Below, one piece after another: positions 34,383 through 46,318 of a stretch of DNA of 64,000 nt (positions are counted from its first letter, which is position 1; each line of letters starts with the position of its first letter). The position numbers and the translations under genes are program-made. This stretch comes from Datura wrightii (Eukaryota; Streptophyta; Magnoliopsida; Solanales; Solanaceae), in the NCBI GenBank assembly GCA_035772735.1, contig JASDFA010000002.1:7130001-7194000 (forward strand), read 5' to 3'. A model generated the notes under the pieces. The model ran no database searches. It had not been told where the DNA came from and saw only the letters and a program-made list of their open reading frames with translations.

Positions 34383-34814
34383 TCACTTAGAGATCATCCT
34401 CCTGGCCTTAAGATAGGAAATAAACAGACCTACTAGCACCACCAAACTACCCTTCCACTCCAAAATTGACTCACTCGGAAAATGAAACTCCACGGTACAA
34501 GTCCTACAATTAATAGAAGCATAACATTCAAACAACCAATCCATCCCAAGAATAACGTCAAAGTCAGTCATGAACAACTCTACCAGATATGTAGAGGTAA
34601 CCTTATACAACACAGTGAACGAGCATCCTCTATATACTCGTCTAGCTACGACCGAATCACCAACTAGGGTAGAAACTAAAAATGGTTCTGAAAAGGTCTC
34701 AGGACTAACTCCAAGGCTACTAGCGATGTAAGGAGTCACAAAAGACAATGTGGCTCCCGGGTCTAACAAGGCATAAACATAAGTATGAAAGACATGCAAC
34801 ATACCAGTGACCAC
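34383..34814 (-). pseudogene. Aspartic protease, Tekay-type element
   Basis: The active site is ALLDPGATLSFVTPYIASSL and the C-terminal motif is FDVILGMDWLFECYASINC. The D-P-G-A form is one I associate with Tekay/Del proteases. This 143-codon frame appears uninterrupted in itself but is separated from gag and RT by breaks. Confidence 0.88.
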
Positions 34815-34849
34815 ATCTGGTGAAGTCTCCTGCTCCTTGCGTGAGGCAA

Positions 34850-36046
34850 GGGCATAGAATCAATTTTGGCGCTGACCGCCACCCCCACTAGTAGATGTTC
34901 CCTATGGAGCTGAACGGGCTGGAGTTGCTGCTGTCCTGGTGGTCTGTGCTCGACCCCTATTATCACCCTGTCTGGAAAATGGACATGCTCGGCACATGTG
35001 CCTAGGCCTACCACACTCGAAGTAGACATTTGAACTGAGCAGGCACTCCCCGATATGACTCTTGCCGCACTTTCTACAGGCTGGAGAGGTATACTCTAAC
35101 TGGGTGCCCCTATGATCCGTCGACCCTAAAGCCCTACTCCTCTAATCACCCCTGGGCCTAGATGGGACACTAGCTAATGATGGGGCTGGGGCTAGTGGCC
35201 TTTGCTGAAATTGTGGACGGTAACCACCACCAGACCTCTGATGTGAAAACCCATAACAATCTGTCTGAGCTCTCTTTGCCTCCCTCTCCCTCACATGAGC
35301 CGCCTCCATCTGCTGGGCATACAACACCATGTGATGAAAGTCCATATGCTGATGAAGCATAGAAGTCCTGCAATCTTTGTCTAAATAATCGGCCACGCCA
35401 TGAACAAATCGGCTCACCCCCGCCCTCTGATCCATCACCAACTCTGGGGCGTACTTTGACAACCAGGTGAACTCAAGAGAATACTCCAACACAGTCATCT
35501 TTCCTTGCTTGAGATTAACAAACTCAACTACTTTTAATTCCATCATCTCCCAAGGAATGAACCTGTTAAGAAAGGCCATCTCGAACTCATCCCAACTAGT
35601 AGGGCCCGCACCCACTACCCTACTATCCTTCAATTTGTTGTACCAAATATGAGTGACCCTTTTCAGCTGATATGAGGCGAAGTCTACACACTCCCCATTG
35701 TCACCCCCATAACCTGAGTGACCTTCAAGGTCCCTTCAATGAACTCCTGTGGATCCTCATCCACCTTCGATCCTATGAACTCAAGAGGGTGCATCCTCAA
35801 GAAGTCTCTAATCCGAGCCACCACTGTATTGCCATTCTGTGGAACCTACACAACAACCTGCTGATTGACCTGAGTGGTCAAGGCCTGTACCAACATCGGA
35901 CTCGCCGCCCAAAACTCCGCGTGGGTAGCTGGCTCTAGTGCTTGGGGCTCCGGAACAGGTTGGTCTTGCTGATGCCCATGGTCATTGCCATCTCCGTGGA
36001 CTTCATCATTTCTATTCCTCTTTTTGTTCATTCTCCTAGGATTCAT
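34850..36046 (-). pseudogene. gag: gag of the Tekay-type element, with zinc knuckle
   Basis: The start is MNPRRMNKKRNRNDEVHGDG at 36046. A TAG at 35846-35848, where CAG would fit, interrupts it. The capsid continues with DFLRMHPLEFIGSKVDEDPQ, then frame 35142-35633 with TSWDEFEMAFLNRFIPWEMM, KQGKMTVLEYSLEFTWLSKY and VSRFVHGVADYLDKDCR. Further left, after another break, the knuckle CRKCGKSHIGEC (about 35060-35095) and a second, incomplete one (YFECGRPRHMCRAC) follow. Confidence 0.88.
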
Positions 36047-36239
36047 AATTTTTCAATAGAGAATTGCACGAATTAGAAGGATGGAAAGGCTTATTATCGT
36101 ATTACATAGAACATGAAAGAAGGGAACATTTCCTAAATGTCTAGTAGCCTCTTCGTCATAGGTATGACGCGCTTCACACCCATGGAAAAGACTCTACCTA
36201 ACGCGACTTTCGGACAACCTAGGACACTTCAAACCTATT

Positions 36240-36251
36240 GATCTGATACCA
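36240..36251 (-). other. Primer binding site of the Tekay-type element
   Basis: The minus strand reads TGGTATCAGATC, four bases inside the 5' LTR edge, of the initiator tRNA-Met type. Confidence 0.85.
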
Positions 36252-36255
36252 AGTT

Positions 36256-38384
36256 TGTCACGACTCGAACGTACTCCCGGATCGTAGACACGAGACAAGG
36301 GACCCCAAGAGACCCCAAGTCAACCCATGTCTCATGCATTCAACTAATACCATTTAAATAAATGGAATATTAAACATAAAACATTATGAAAACGTAACCA
36401 TGAAATAATATTAGGAAATACCAAACATTTACATAAGCTGAGTACCACGTATTTGTCCGAAAGCCCCTAATCACAAGATGGGTTGATGGGACAATATGCC
36501 TAACTAACCCGAGCAATACTGAAACATAATCAAAAGGAAAGTTTATCAAAAGGCCTTAAGAACATGAAGACTCACCAACAAGCTGATATTGAGCTGGGAT
36601 GATCTAAGGATGAGGATGAGCCTGAGATTCGGACCCTGTATCACAAAATGATACAGCATAGAAAGTATGCGGTCAGTACGTGGAATGTACTGAGAATGAA
36701 AGGAAAGTAAAATGGTTATTTTAAAAGTAAAGTAAACTCATAAATAGACATAGGAGTAGGACATCATGCTTACATCAAAATCTTCGTAATAAAACATAAG
36801 GCTCAAGACTCTCAAATCATTCATAACCATTCATTATCATAATCATAAATAACTTTATCATAATATAACTTGAGCAAATAGCATAAACATAACAATGCAT
36901 AAAACATTCGAAACAATGGGAGGACTCGTCATAACCGATGCCATCACGGTAAACCCTTTCATGATGCCCCACTGTCTCGCTCAAGTGGGCAGAGCCGACC
37001 TTGGCTTGCCAGGCAAGGGTCGTGCATAAGGAGTGATATCACATTTGAGGGGATTATTATCAATACATCATATCATGTACAACCCAAGGTGGCATGTGGT
37101 TATGAGACATCGGCGTAGTCCGTTGAACGCGGGGTTGATCAGTGCTAGACACGGCTCCCAAAAACATGCATATAGGCTCATACATAAATCATTAACATCA
37201 TGCATAAAAATTCATTGGCTAAGATATAACATTTATCATCATTGATCCCTTTTATAACATGCTTAGCCAAGAATCAAGGCCCCTTTTCATCGGCTAACAT
37301 CATAAATCGATAAATCATAAAATTCGTTTCATAAATCATTCTTCATCATGTGGGCATTGTCCAATGCTTCATCATACTCAATTCCTTTAAAATATGATCA
37401 TAAACATGGGTAACTTGGATTCATGCATTTCCATAATAAATAAACTTAAAATAATGATTATTCATCATAAATCATAATTTTCATGAACTTTCATTAATGG
37501 GTAATTTAGATTTAAAAAGATTGAAACATGATTTTGAAGAAAATAATACAAAATCTGCCCGATATGCATAATTCAATACTTAAAACTCAATTAAATCATA
37601 TCCATAAAGAGAAATCATATCTTCATGCCTTGGGTAAAACCCCTTGGAATTTGAGTAGGAGAATTCATGAATTAATGTGAAATTGGGCATGGGTGAGGAA
37701 GAATTCCACCTATTGTAAATCCCTACATACCTAGGAATAGATGGACTTAAAGTTCCATGAGCACCCACAAAGAATTTGATGAAAATTTGGGAAGAAGGTC
37801 TTGAATCTCCCAAAAACCTCTCGAAAATCCTTTCATGAGAATGGACATGCACAAAGGGATTAACCCATCTTTTCTTACTTTGAGCCAAATCGAAAATGGC
37901 GTAGTTTAGGCCTTAGGGACTTAGGAAGTTACGAAAACACCCTCATAAAAATGCATGAAATCCTGGTCGCCAGTCCTCATGAGGGACCTAACGGGTCGTT
38001 GCCTCAGGGCATGACTCGTTGCCTTGATCCGTTGAGTCCACTACCCTAACCTCCAAGGGAACCCCACGGATGACTTCATGAGTAGTTAGGTCAGACCACG
38101 ACTCATGATCACCTTCCGTGGCCTACACTGCTGATCCAAACTTTGTCAATCCTCTAGGGTTGACCACAGGTTACCTCACGAGTCCTGAGGTCTGACCACG
38201 ACTCGTGGTTAGGCCCGTGGCCTCCTCACTCAGACTTTGCAAAACCAAGATAACAACGAGTCACTTCACGACTCGTGGTCACTCCTCACAACTCATCTCA
38301 CGAGTCGTTATGTGACATAGTGCGAATTTTCAATTTTTCTCCGTTTTCACTTTCGGATCTGATCCTTAGGTTCCCGGTATAACA
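36256..38384 (-). repeat. 5' LTR of the Tekay-type element
   Basis: Direct repeat of 29017-31158, from TGTCACGACTCG to CCCGGTATAACA, 2129 bp. It has the same internal landmarks: hairpin stretches at 36636-36656 and 36675-36691 and the ACTCGT motif cluster at 37980-38310. Confidence 0.9.
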
Positions 38385-39279
38385 TTATCTTTCCCTTTCA
38401 GGTGCTTCACCTGGAATTTGTAAGGTGAGAACCATTGTACCCATCTAAGTATTTGTGGATGTGGAAGTATTTTTGGATTTATCTGGATAATCTTCGGGAG
38501 CACTTGCTTTATTTTGAGGACAACTTCATCCTGCTCTTTACCCCATGCTTGGGAATTCTTTTTGAGTGTCTTTGTATGTGGAGAAATATATGTAGAGACT
38601 TCAGGAATAAAATCTCTAACATAATTTTTGATCCCTAAAAATTGTTGAAGCTGCTTTGTGGTAAAGTTGGTGTTTGGAATTCTGAGCAATTCCTGACATA
38701 TGTGCAGACCTGGACTGTATGGTCCATTGTGAAAATGCATCCCTAAGAAATTAATCTCTTTTTGAACAAGGACCATTTTCTTCACAGAGAGCATGATTCC
38801 ATTTGCTCTTACTATATATTTCAAATGACGGAGTAAGACATGGTGTTCCTCCAATGTATCTCTAACAATAGGATATTGTCAATGTATACTAGTGAGGTGT
38901 GGAGGATAGGCTGAGAGATTTTCATCATGGCTTTTTGGAATAGAGATGGTGCAGGTTTCAGCCCAAATGGCATAACATTCCATTGGATGTGTTGGTAAGG
39001 AATGCAAAATCCTATTTTTGGTCTTTCCTTAGGATGTATCCCCAATTGCCATAATCCAGATTTAAGATCAAACTTGGAAAAATATCTGGCTTTGGCTAAG
39101 TGTGAAAATAGGGTAAGCCTATTTGATATATGGAATTTATCATCTTGGAGGAAATGGTTGAGTGGCTGGTAGTTTATGACTAATCTGAGTTTACCCCTTA
39201 CTTGTTCAGCTTTCTTGTTGACATAAAATGATTCACATGCCCATTGAGAATCAGATGGCTCGATCAGTCCAAACTCCAT
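38385..39279 (-). pseudogene. EPRV unit 3 reverse transcriptase with truncated RNase H
   Basis: Frame 38821-39279 carries GKLRLVINYQPLNHFLQDDK, KARYFSKFDLKSGLWQLGIH and MPFGLKPAPSLFQKAMMKIS. The active site here reads YIDN (codons at 38875-38886) where unit 2 has YIDD. Frame 38366-38854 continues with MLSVKKMVLVQKEINFLGMH and GIKNYVRDFIPEVSTYISP, then jumps from KIKQV straight to ILPHPQILRWVQWFSPYKFQ, skipping the RNase H core. Confidence 0.87.
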
Positions 39280-39509
39280 GATTCAGCAGACTCCTTCTTT
39301 TTAAGCTGAAGGTTCTATAGATTCATGCCAGCGTGGCTTGCCTTAGTTGGGTTGATGGTTTCATTCTTCTTGAATGGGAGTTTGATGAAAAACTCTTCAT
39401 TCAGTTAGAGTGGGTTTCTGTATTTCTTCATTAACTCCTTATGAGATTCAGCAGATGAATGTTCTATCAACTATTGCTTGATCTCTCTGATCAGCTCATC
39501 CTCAGTGAT

Positions 39510-40000
39510 CTAGAATAGGGGTGAAACTTCTAAGTATGGCTTGAATTGCTTTTTCAACACTATTTCATAGCCTCCGATGTGGAGTGGATCTTTGAGTTTT
39601 CTGAAGATATCGAACCTAATTATGAGATCCTTTCCTGTGACATCTGATCCGAATAACTTTGTTTTGTGTTTTAGTCCTGGGAAGAACTCAATTGTTAGCG
39701 GGTGTTTTGTGATAAATGTGGTCATCTGGATTCCATTTGATGCAGTGTTGAAGTTCTTGAAATTGGAAATCTATTGATCATCAGGAAGGATTGCTGGAAT
39801 CATCAATGATGATGCTGCACCAGTATCCATGAATGCAATGATCTAAATTGGCTTATCCCATTTGGATGGATAATCATTCAGTTGGACATGAGTAATATTG
39901 ATAACATTGTTCATTTCTTCCTCAGCCTCTGAAATCTGGTAATGGTCATGCCCATGTTCTTCATATATGTCCATGGAGAAAACAGTGTCTTCCGATGGCT
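39510..40000 (-). pseudogene. EPRV unit 3 protease remnant
   Basis: Frame 39510-39725 has ITKHPLTIEFFPGLKHKTKL and GKDLIIRFDIFRKLKDPL. The active site, in another frame at about 39800-39840, reads FMDTGAASS. Upstream (to about 40000) the shared QLNVYPSKWD-type region is broken by stops. Compared with unit 2, GFDIF has become RFDIF. Confidence 0.72.
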
Positions 40001-40048
40001 CATCTTCTACTGAAAGAACTGATTCGAGATTATTGTCCTTGACATCAA

Positions 40049-40438
40049 TGATCTTGGGCAGAATTGCATGCCCAAGTGATACTCGAATGATTCATTTTGA
40101 CTTGTTTATCTATCGTTATGTGTACATTCTCATGTGATTTTTAGTTAAAATGTGAATTTATACTAACCAACATGATTAGTGTTGTTTTGCAGGTAAAAGA
40201 AAATTTTGGAAGCTAATATACATGTTGGTGAAGATCGGGAATGAACTTGGAGACAAGGAGTGGAAAATGACAGGGGAGAGCAGCAAAAATAGGGGCTCCG
40301 CGATGGAGCTGTGTCACGCTTCCATGGCGGAGGCATTCTGCCTCGGATGAAATAATTTTGACAATTTCCACTGAAGGTGCGTGATAGCACCGTGGCACGT
40401 TGGCCAAGCTCCGCGATGCAAACCGTGCCACTAGACAG
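40049..40438 (+). mobile_element. Truncated 5' tip of an Athila-like LTR at the EPRV/satellite junction
   Basis: It starts TGATCTTGGGCAGAATTGCA, matching the LTR start at 11371 and 5316, and keeps ACTAACCAACATGATTAGT and TTTGCAGGTAAAA in the same order. It then diverges into a GC-richer stretch. It stops at about 40438, where satellite monomers start; no other part of the element follows. It is a relative, not a copy, of the element at 5316-12839. Confidence 0.75.
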
Positions 40439-43400
40439 ATTTTTTGGGCCGAACGGAGGCGGTCGATCAAATCTCCAGAAATCCGTGTGCTAACATTCAC
40501 CGAAAATCGAGAAAATCATAAATTGTCATTTATTCCAAAAATAGTGATGCTAATCAAATGAAATGATAGGGCGCCCATCACTAGGCCCCGCAGGCTGCGC
40601 ACAGCCAAAATTTGGGGCCAAACGGAGACGGTCGATCAAATCTCTAGAAATCTGTGGGCTAACATACACCAAAAATCCCGAAAATCATAAATTGTCATCT
40701 GTTCGAAAAATAGTGAGGCCGATCAAACAAAATGATAGGGCGCCCGTCACCAAGCCCCGCAGGCTGCCCACAGCCAAAATATGGGGCCGAACGGAGGCAG
40801 TCGATTGAATCTCGAAAAATCCGTGGGCTAACATACACCGAAAATCGAGAAAATCATAAATTCTAACTTTTTCGAAAAATAGTGATGCCGATCAAACGAA
40901 ATGACAGGGCGCCCGTCATCAGGCCCCGCAGGATGCGCACAGCCAAAATTTGGGGCCGAACGGAGGCGGTCAATTGAATCTCGAAAAATCCGTGGGCTAA
41001 CATACACCGAAAATCGAGAAAATCGTAAATTCTCATTTGTTCGAAAAATAGTGATGCCGATCAAATGAAATGATAGGGCGCCCGTCACCAGGCCCCGCAG
41101 GCTGCGGACAGCCAAAATTTGGGGCCAAACGGAGACGGTCGATCACATCTCGAAAAATTCGTGGGCTAACATACACCGAAAATCGAGAAAATCGTAAATT
41201 GTCATTTGTTCAAAAAATAGTAATGCCGATCAAACAAAATGATAGGGCGCCCGTCACCAGGCCCCGCAGGCTGCGCACAGCCAAAATTTGGGGCCTAACG
41301 GAGACGGTCGATCAAATATCCAGAAATCCGTGTGCTAACATTCACCGAAAACCGAGAAAATCGTAAATTCTCATTTATGCAAACAATAGTGATGCCAATC
41401 AAATGAAATGATAGGGCGCCCATCACCAGGCCCCGCAGGCTGCGCACAGCCAAAATTTGGGGCCAAACGGAGGCAGTCGATTGAATCTCGAAAAATCCGT
41501 GGGCTAACATACACCGAAAATCGAGAAAATCGTAAATTCTCACTTTTTCGAAAAATAGTGATGCCGATCAAACGAAATGACAGGGCGCCCGTCATCAGGC
41601 CCCGCAGGCTGCGCACAGCCAAAATTTGGGGCAACACGGAGGCGGTCGATCAAATCTTGAAAAATCCGTGGGCTAACATACAACGAAAATCGAGAAAATC
41701 GTAAATTCTCATTTATGCGAAAAATAGTGATGCCGATCAAATGAAATGATAGGGCGCCCGTCACCAGTCCCCGCAGGCTGCGGACAGTCAAAATTTGGGG
41801 CCAAACGGAGACGGTCGATCACATCTCGAAAAATCCGTGGGCTAACATACACCGAAAATCGAGAAAATCGTAAATTGTCATTTGTTCGAAAAATAGTAAT
41901 GCCGATCAAACGAAATGATAGGGCACCCGTCACCAGGCCCCGCAGGCTGCGCACAGCCAAAATTTGGGGCCTAACGGAGACGGTCGATCAAATATCCAGA
42001 AATCCGTGTGCTAACATTCACCGAAAACCGAGAAAATCGTAAATTCTCATTTATGCAAACAATAGTGATGCCGATCAAATGAAATGATAGGGCGCCCATC
42101 ACCAGGCCCCGCAGGCTGCGCACAGCCAAAATTTGGGGCCAAACGGAGGCAGTCGATTGAATCTCGAAAAATCCGTGGGCTAACATACACCAAAAATCGA
42201 GAAAATCATAAATTCTCACTTTTTCGAAAAATAGTGATGCCGATCAAACGAAATGACAGGGCGCCCGTCATCAGGCCCCGCAGGCTGCGCACAGCCAAAA
42301 TTTGGGGCAACACGGAGGCGGTCGATCAAATCTTGAAAAATCCGTGGGCTAACATACACCGAAAATCGAGAAAATCGTAAATTCTCATTTATGCGAAAAA
42401 TAGTGATGCCGATCAAACAAAATTATAGGGCGCCCGTCACCAGGCCCCGCAGGCTGCGGACAGCCAAAATTTGGGGCCAAACGGAGACGGTCGATCACAT
42501 CTCGAAAAATCTGTGGGCTAACATAGACCGAAAATCGAGAAAATCGTAAATTGTCATTTGTTCAAAAAATAGTAATGCCGATCAAACGAAATGATAGGGC
42601 GCCCATCACCAGTCCCCGCAGGCTGCGCACAGCCAAAATTTGGGGCCAAACGGAGACGGTCGATCAAATCTCTAGAAATCCGTGTGCTAACATTCACCGA
42701 AAATCGAGAAAATCATAAATTGTCATTTGTTCGAAAAATAGTGATGCCGATCAAACGAAATGATAGGGCGCCCGTCACCAAGCCCCCGCAGGCTGCGCAC
42801 AGCCAAAATTTGGGGCCGAACGGAGGCGGTCGATTGAATCTCGAAAAATCCGTGGGCTAACATACACCGAAAATCCCGAAAATCATAAATTGTCATCTGT
42901 TCGAAAAATAGTGATGCCGATCAAACGAAATGATAGGGCGCCCGTCACCAAGCCCCGCAGGCTGCGCACAGCCAAAATTTGGGGCCGAACGGAGGCAGTC
43001 GATTGAATCACGAAAAATCCGTGGGCTAAAATACACCAAAAATCGAGAAAATCGTAAATTCTCATTTATGCGAAAAATAGTGATGCCGATCAAACGAAAT
43101 GATAGGGCGCCCGTCACCAGGCCCCGCAGGCTGCGCACAGCCAAAATTTGGGGCCGAATAGAGGCGGTCGATTGAATCTCGAAAAACCCGTGGGCTAACA
43201 TACACCGAAAATCGAGAAAATCGTAAATTCTCATTTGTGCGAAAAATAGTGGTGCCGATCAAACGAAATGACAGGGCACCCGTCACCAGGCTGCGCACAG
43301 CCAAAATTTCGGGCTAAACGGAGGCGGTCGATCAAATCTCCAAAAATCTGTGGGCGTTAATACACCGAAAATCGAGAAAATAGTAAATTCTCATTTATGC

Positions 43401-45566
43401 GAAAAATAGTGATGCCGATCAAACAAAATGATAGGGCGCCCGTCACCAGGCCCCGCGGGCTGCGCACAGCCAAAATTTGGGCCGAACGGAGGCGGTCGAT
43501 CAAATCTCCAGAAATCCATGGGCTTACATTCACTGAAAATCGAGAAAATAATATATTGTCATTTATTCCAAAAATAGTGATGCCGATCAAACGAAATGAT
43601 AGGGCGCCCATCACCAGGCCCCGCAGGCTGCGCACAGCCAAAATTTGGGGCCGAACGGAGACGGTCGATCAAATATCCAGAAATCCGTGGGCTAAAATAC
43701 ACCGAAAATCGAGAAAATCGTAAATTCTCATTTATGCGAAAAATAGTGATGCCGATCAAACGAAATGATAGGGCGCCCGTCACCAGGCCCCGCAGGCTAC
43801 GCACAGCCAAAATTTGGGGCCGAATAGAGGCGGTCGATTGAATCTCAAAAAACCCGTGGGCTAACATACACCGAAAATGGAGAAAATCGTAAATTGTCAT
43901 TTGTGCGAAAAATAGTGGTGCCGATCAAACGAAATGACAGGGCGCCCGTCACCAGGCCCCGCAGGCTGCGCACAGCCAAAATTTCGGGCCAAACGGAGGC
44001 GGTCGATGAAATCTCCAAAAATCCGTGGGCGTTAATACACCGAAAATCGAGAAAATAGTAAATTCTCATTTATGCGAAAAATAGTGATGCCGATCAAACA
44101 AAATGATAGGGCGCCCGTCACCAGGCCCCGCGGGCTGCGCACAGCCAAAATTTGGGCCGAACGGAGGCGGTCGATCAAATCTCCAGAAATCCATGAGCTT
44201 ACATTCACCGAAAATCGAGAAAATCATAAATTGTCATTTATTCCAAAAATAGTGATGCCGATCAAACGAAATGATAGGGCGTCCGTCACCAGGCCCCGCA
44301 GGCTGCGCAAAGCCAAACATTTGGGGAAAAACGGAGACGGTCGATCAAATCTCAGAAATCCGTGGGCTAACTTTCACCGAAAATCGAGAAAATCGTAAAT
44401 TCTCATTTGTGCGAAAAATAGTGGTGCCGATCAAACGAAATGACAGGGCGCCCGTCACCAGGCCCCGTAGGCTGCGCACAGCCACAATTTCGGGCCAAAC
44501 GGAGGCGGTCGATTGAATCTCGAAAAATCAGTGGGCTAACATACACCGAAAATCGAGAAAATCATAAATTCTCATTTGTTCAAAAAATAGTGGTGCCGAT
44601 CAAACGAAATGATAGGGCGCCCGTCACCAGGCCCCGTAGGCTGCGCACAGCCAAAATTTGGGGCCAAACGGAGGCGGTCGATCAAATCTCCAAAAATCCG
44701 TGGGCTAACATACACCGAAAATCGAGAAAATAGTAAATTCTCATTTATGTGAAAAATAGTGATGCCGATCAAACAAAATGATAGGGCGCCCGTCATCAGG
44801 CCCCGCGGCCTGCGCACAGCCAAAATTTGGGGCCGAACGGAGGCGGTCGATCAAATCTCTAGAAATCCGTGGGCTAACATTCACCGAAAATAGAGAAAAT
44901 GATAAATTGTCATTTATTCCAAAAATAGTGATGCCGATCAAACGAAATGATAGGGCGCCCATCACCAGGCCCCGCAGGCTGCGCACAGCCAAAATTTGGG
45001 GCCAAACGGAGACGGTCGATCAAATCTCTAGAAATCTGTGGGCTAACATACACCGAAAATCCCGAAAATCATAAATTGTCATTTGTTCGAAAAATAGTGA
45101 TGCCGATCAAACAAAATGATAGGGCGCCCGTCACCAAGCCCCGCAGGCTGCGTACAGCCAAAATTTGGGGCCGAACAGAGGCAGTCGATTGAATCTCGAA
45201 AAATCCGTGGGCTAACATACACCGAAAATAGAGAAAATCGTAAATTCTCATTTTTTCGAAAAATAGTGATGCCGATCAAACGAAATGATAGGGCGCCCGT
45301 CATCAGGCCCCGCAGGCTGCGCACAGCCAAAATTTGGGGCCAAACGGAGGCGGTCGATCAAATCTCCAAAAATCCGTGGGCTAACATACACCGAAAATCG
45401 AGAAAATCGTAAATTCTCATTTATGTGAAAAATAGTGATGCCGATCAAACAAAATGATAGGGCACCCGTCACCAGGCCCCGCAGGCTGCGCACAGCCAAA
45501 ATTTGGGGCCTAACGGAGGCGGTCGATCAAATATCCAGAAATCCCTGGGCTAACACGCACTGAAAA
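40439..45566. repeat. 169-bp satellite array, segment 1
   Basis: About 30 monomers. Each has a GC-rich half (GGGCGCCCGTCACCAGGCCC, GCAGGCTGCGCACAGCC, then AAAATTTGGGGCC) and an AT-rich half (GAAAATCGAGAAAATCGTAA, ATTCTCATTTATGCGAAAAA). The spacing of identical landmarks is 169 bp. Locally, a 4-monomer period of 676 bp is seen (landmarks at 41070/41746, 41295/41971, 41408/42084), and about 675 bp at 43397/44072. The monomer is not a multiple of three and has no coding signal. Confidence 0.97.
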
Positions 45567-46119
45567 GTTTGAAAGTTAGCAACATAGGAGCACTATGCTA
45601 GTGTCGACGGGCCGGCCGACATCGGATGTCACATGCTAACCTATGTCGAGACCCAACGCCCTTCGATTAATGTCCAGCGATAGAAAACTTAAACTAAAAC
45701 ACCTATGCTTATCCTTATGATATAAAAAAAATCCTAGAGATTAGTGGTGGTAGTGCTGGCCTACCATGGTCGCTTGCCATGGTGGTGTCGGTTGTGGTGG
45801 GTCGTTAGGACCAGTTTTTAAATTAAAATTGTCAACCATATTGGGAAATATGTTGAAATGAGTGCGATAGAGGCATATTTTAGAAAAATGGCTTGGCCAA
45901 ACCGCCTTCCGGCAGTTTGTCCAGATAGATCTCGAAAAAATACACAAAATGAAAAAAAAAATCGCGTAAAACGGATAATCCAGCCCAAAGTTATGATCAT
46001 TTATATAATATGCCTCTAATAAACTATTTCTCCATCGATTATATTACAGTTTTAACAACATTATGTAAGATCTCATCAAAAGACTTGCATCTCGGCAGTT
46101 CTTATTTTGTTAATAAAGA

Positions 46120-46201
46120 GCTAACACACACCAAAAATCGCGAAAATCGTAAATTCTCGTTTATGCAAAAAATAGTGATGCCGATCAAACGAAATTATAG
46201 G
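46120..46201. repeat. 82-bp satellite fragment within block 1
   Basis: GCTAACACACACCAAAAATC through GATGCCGATCAAACGAAATT reads as about half a satellite monomer in the same orientation as the array, with non-satellite sequence on both sides. The same fragment occurs at 49637-49718. Confidence 0.9.
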
Positions 46202-46318
46202 ACTATCTAAATTCTAATTTCTTATTCTGATCTATTTCTGTATTATACTGATTCTTTACTGATTACCGTAATGAATTGATTTAAAACCGAAGTGGGGCTT
46301 ATATATAATAGAAACAAT

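Larger units (their letters stand above)
29017..38384 (-). mobile_element. Full-length Tekay/Del-type chromovirus (9.37 kb) with target-site duplication
   Basis: The LTRs at 29017-31158 and 36256-38384 enclose gag-protease-RT-RNase H-integrase-chromodomain on the minus strand. It is flanked by TTATC at 29012-29016 and again at 38385-38389, a perfect 5-bp duplication. Joining the flanks gives back continuous EPRV sequence (unit 2 equivalent near 21905). The two LTRs differ at about 13 of the first 107 bases by eye, so the insertion is old, and every gene has stops or shifts. The C-terminal chromodomain identifies a chromovirus. Confidence 0.93.
38385..40048 (-). mobile_element. EPRV unit 3, protease-RT-RNase H part
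   Basis: This continues 27881-29016 after the chromovirus. From right to left it holds a protease remnant, RT and a deleted RNase H. It ends at 40048 in the region between capsid and protease, where an Athila-like LTR begins. The same region in unit 2 is 21905-23800. About 245 bp of RNase H present in unit 2 are missing. Confidence 0.85.

Noticed and set aside
13159..40048. A functional, inducible virus locus
   Set aside because: Every unit has several stops, frameshifts or deletions in essential domains, and units 1 and 3 are physically split by retrotransposons.
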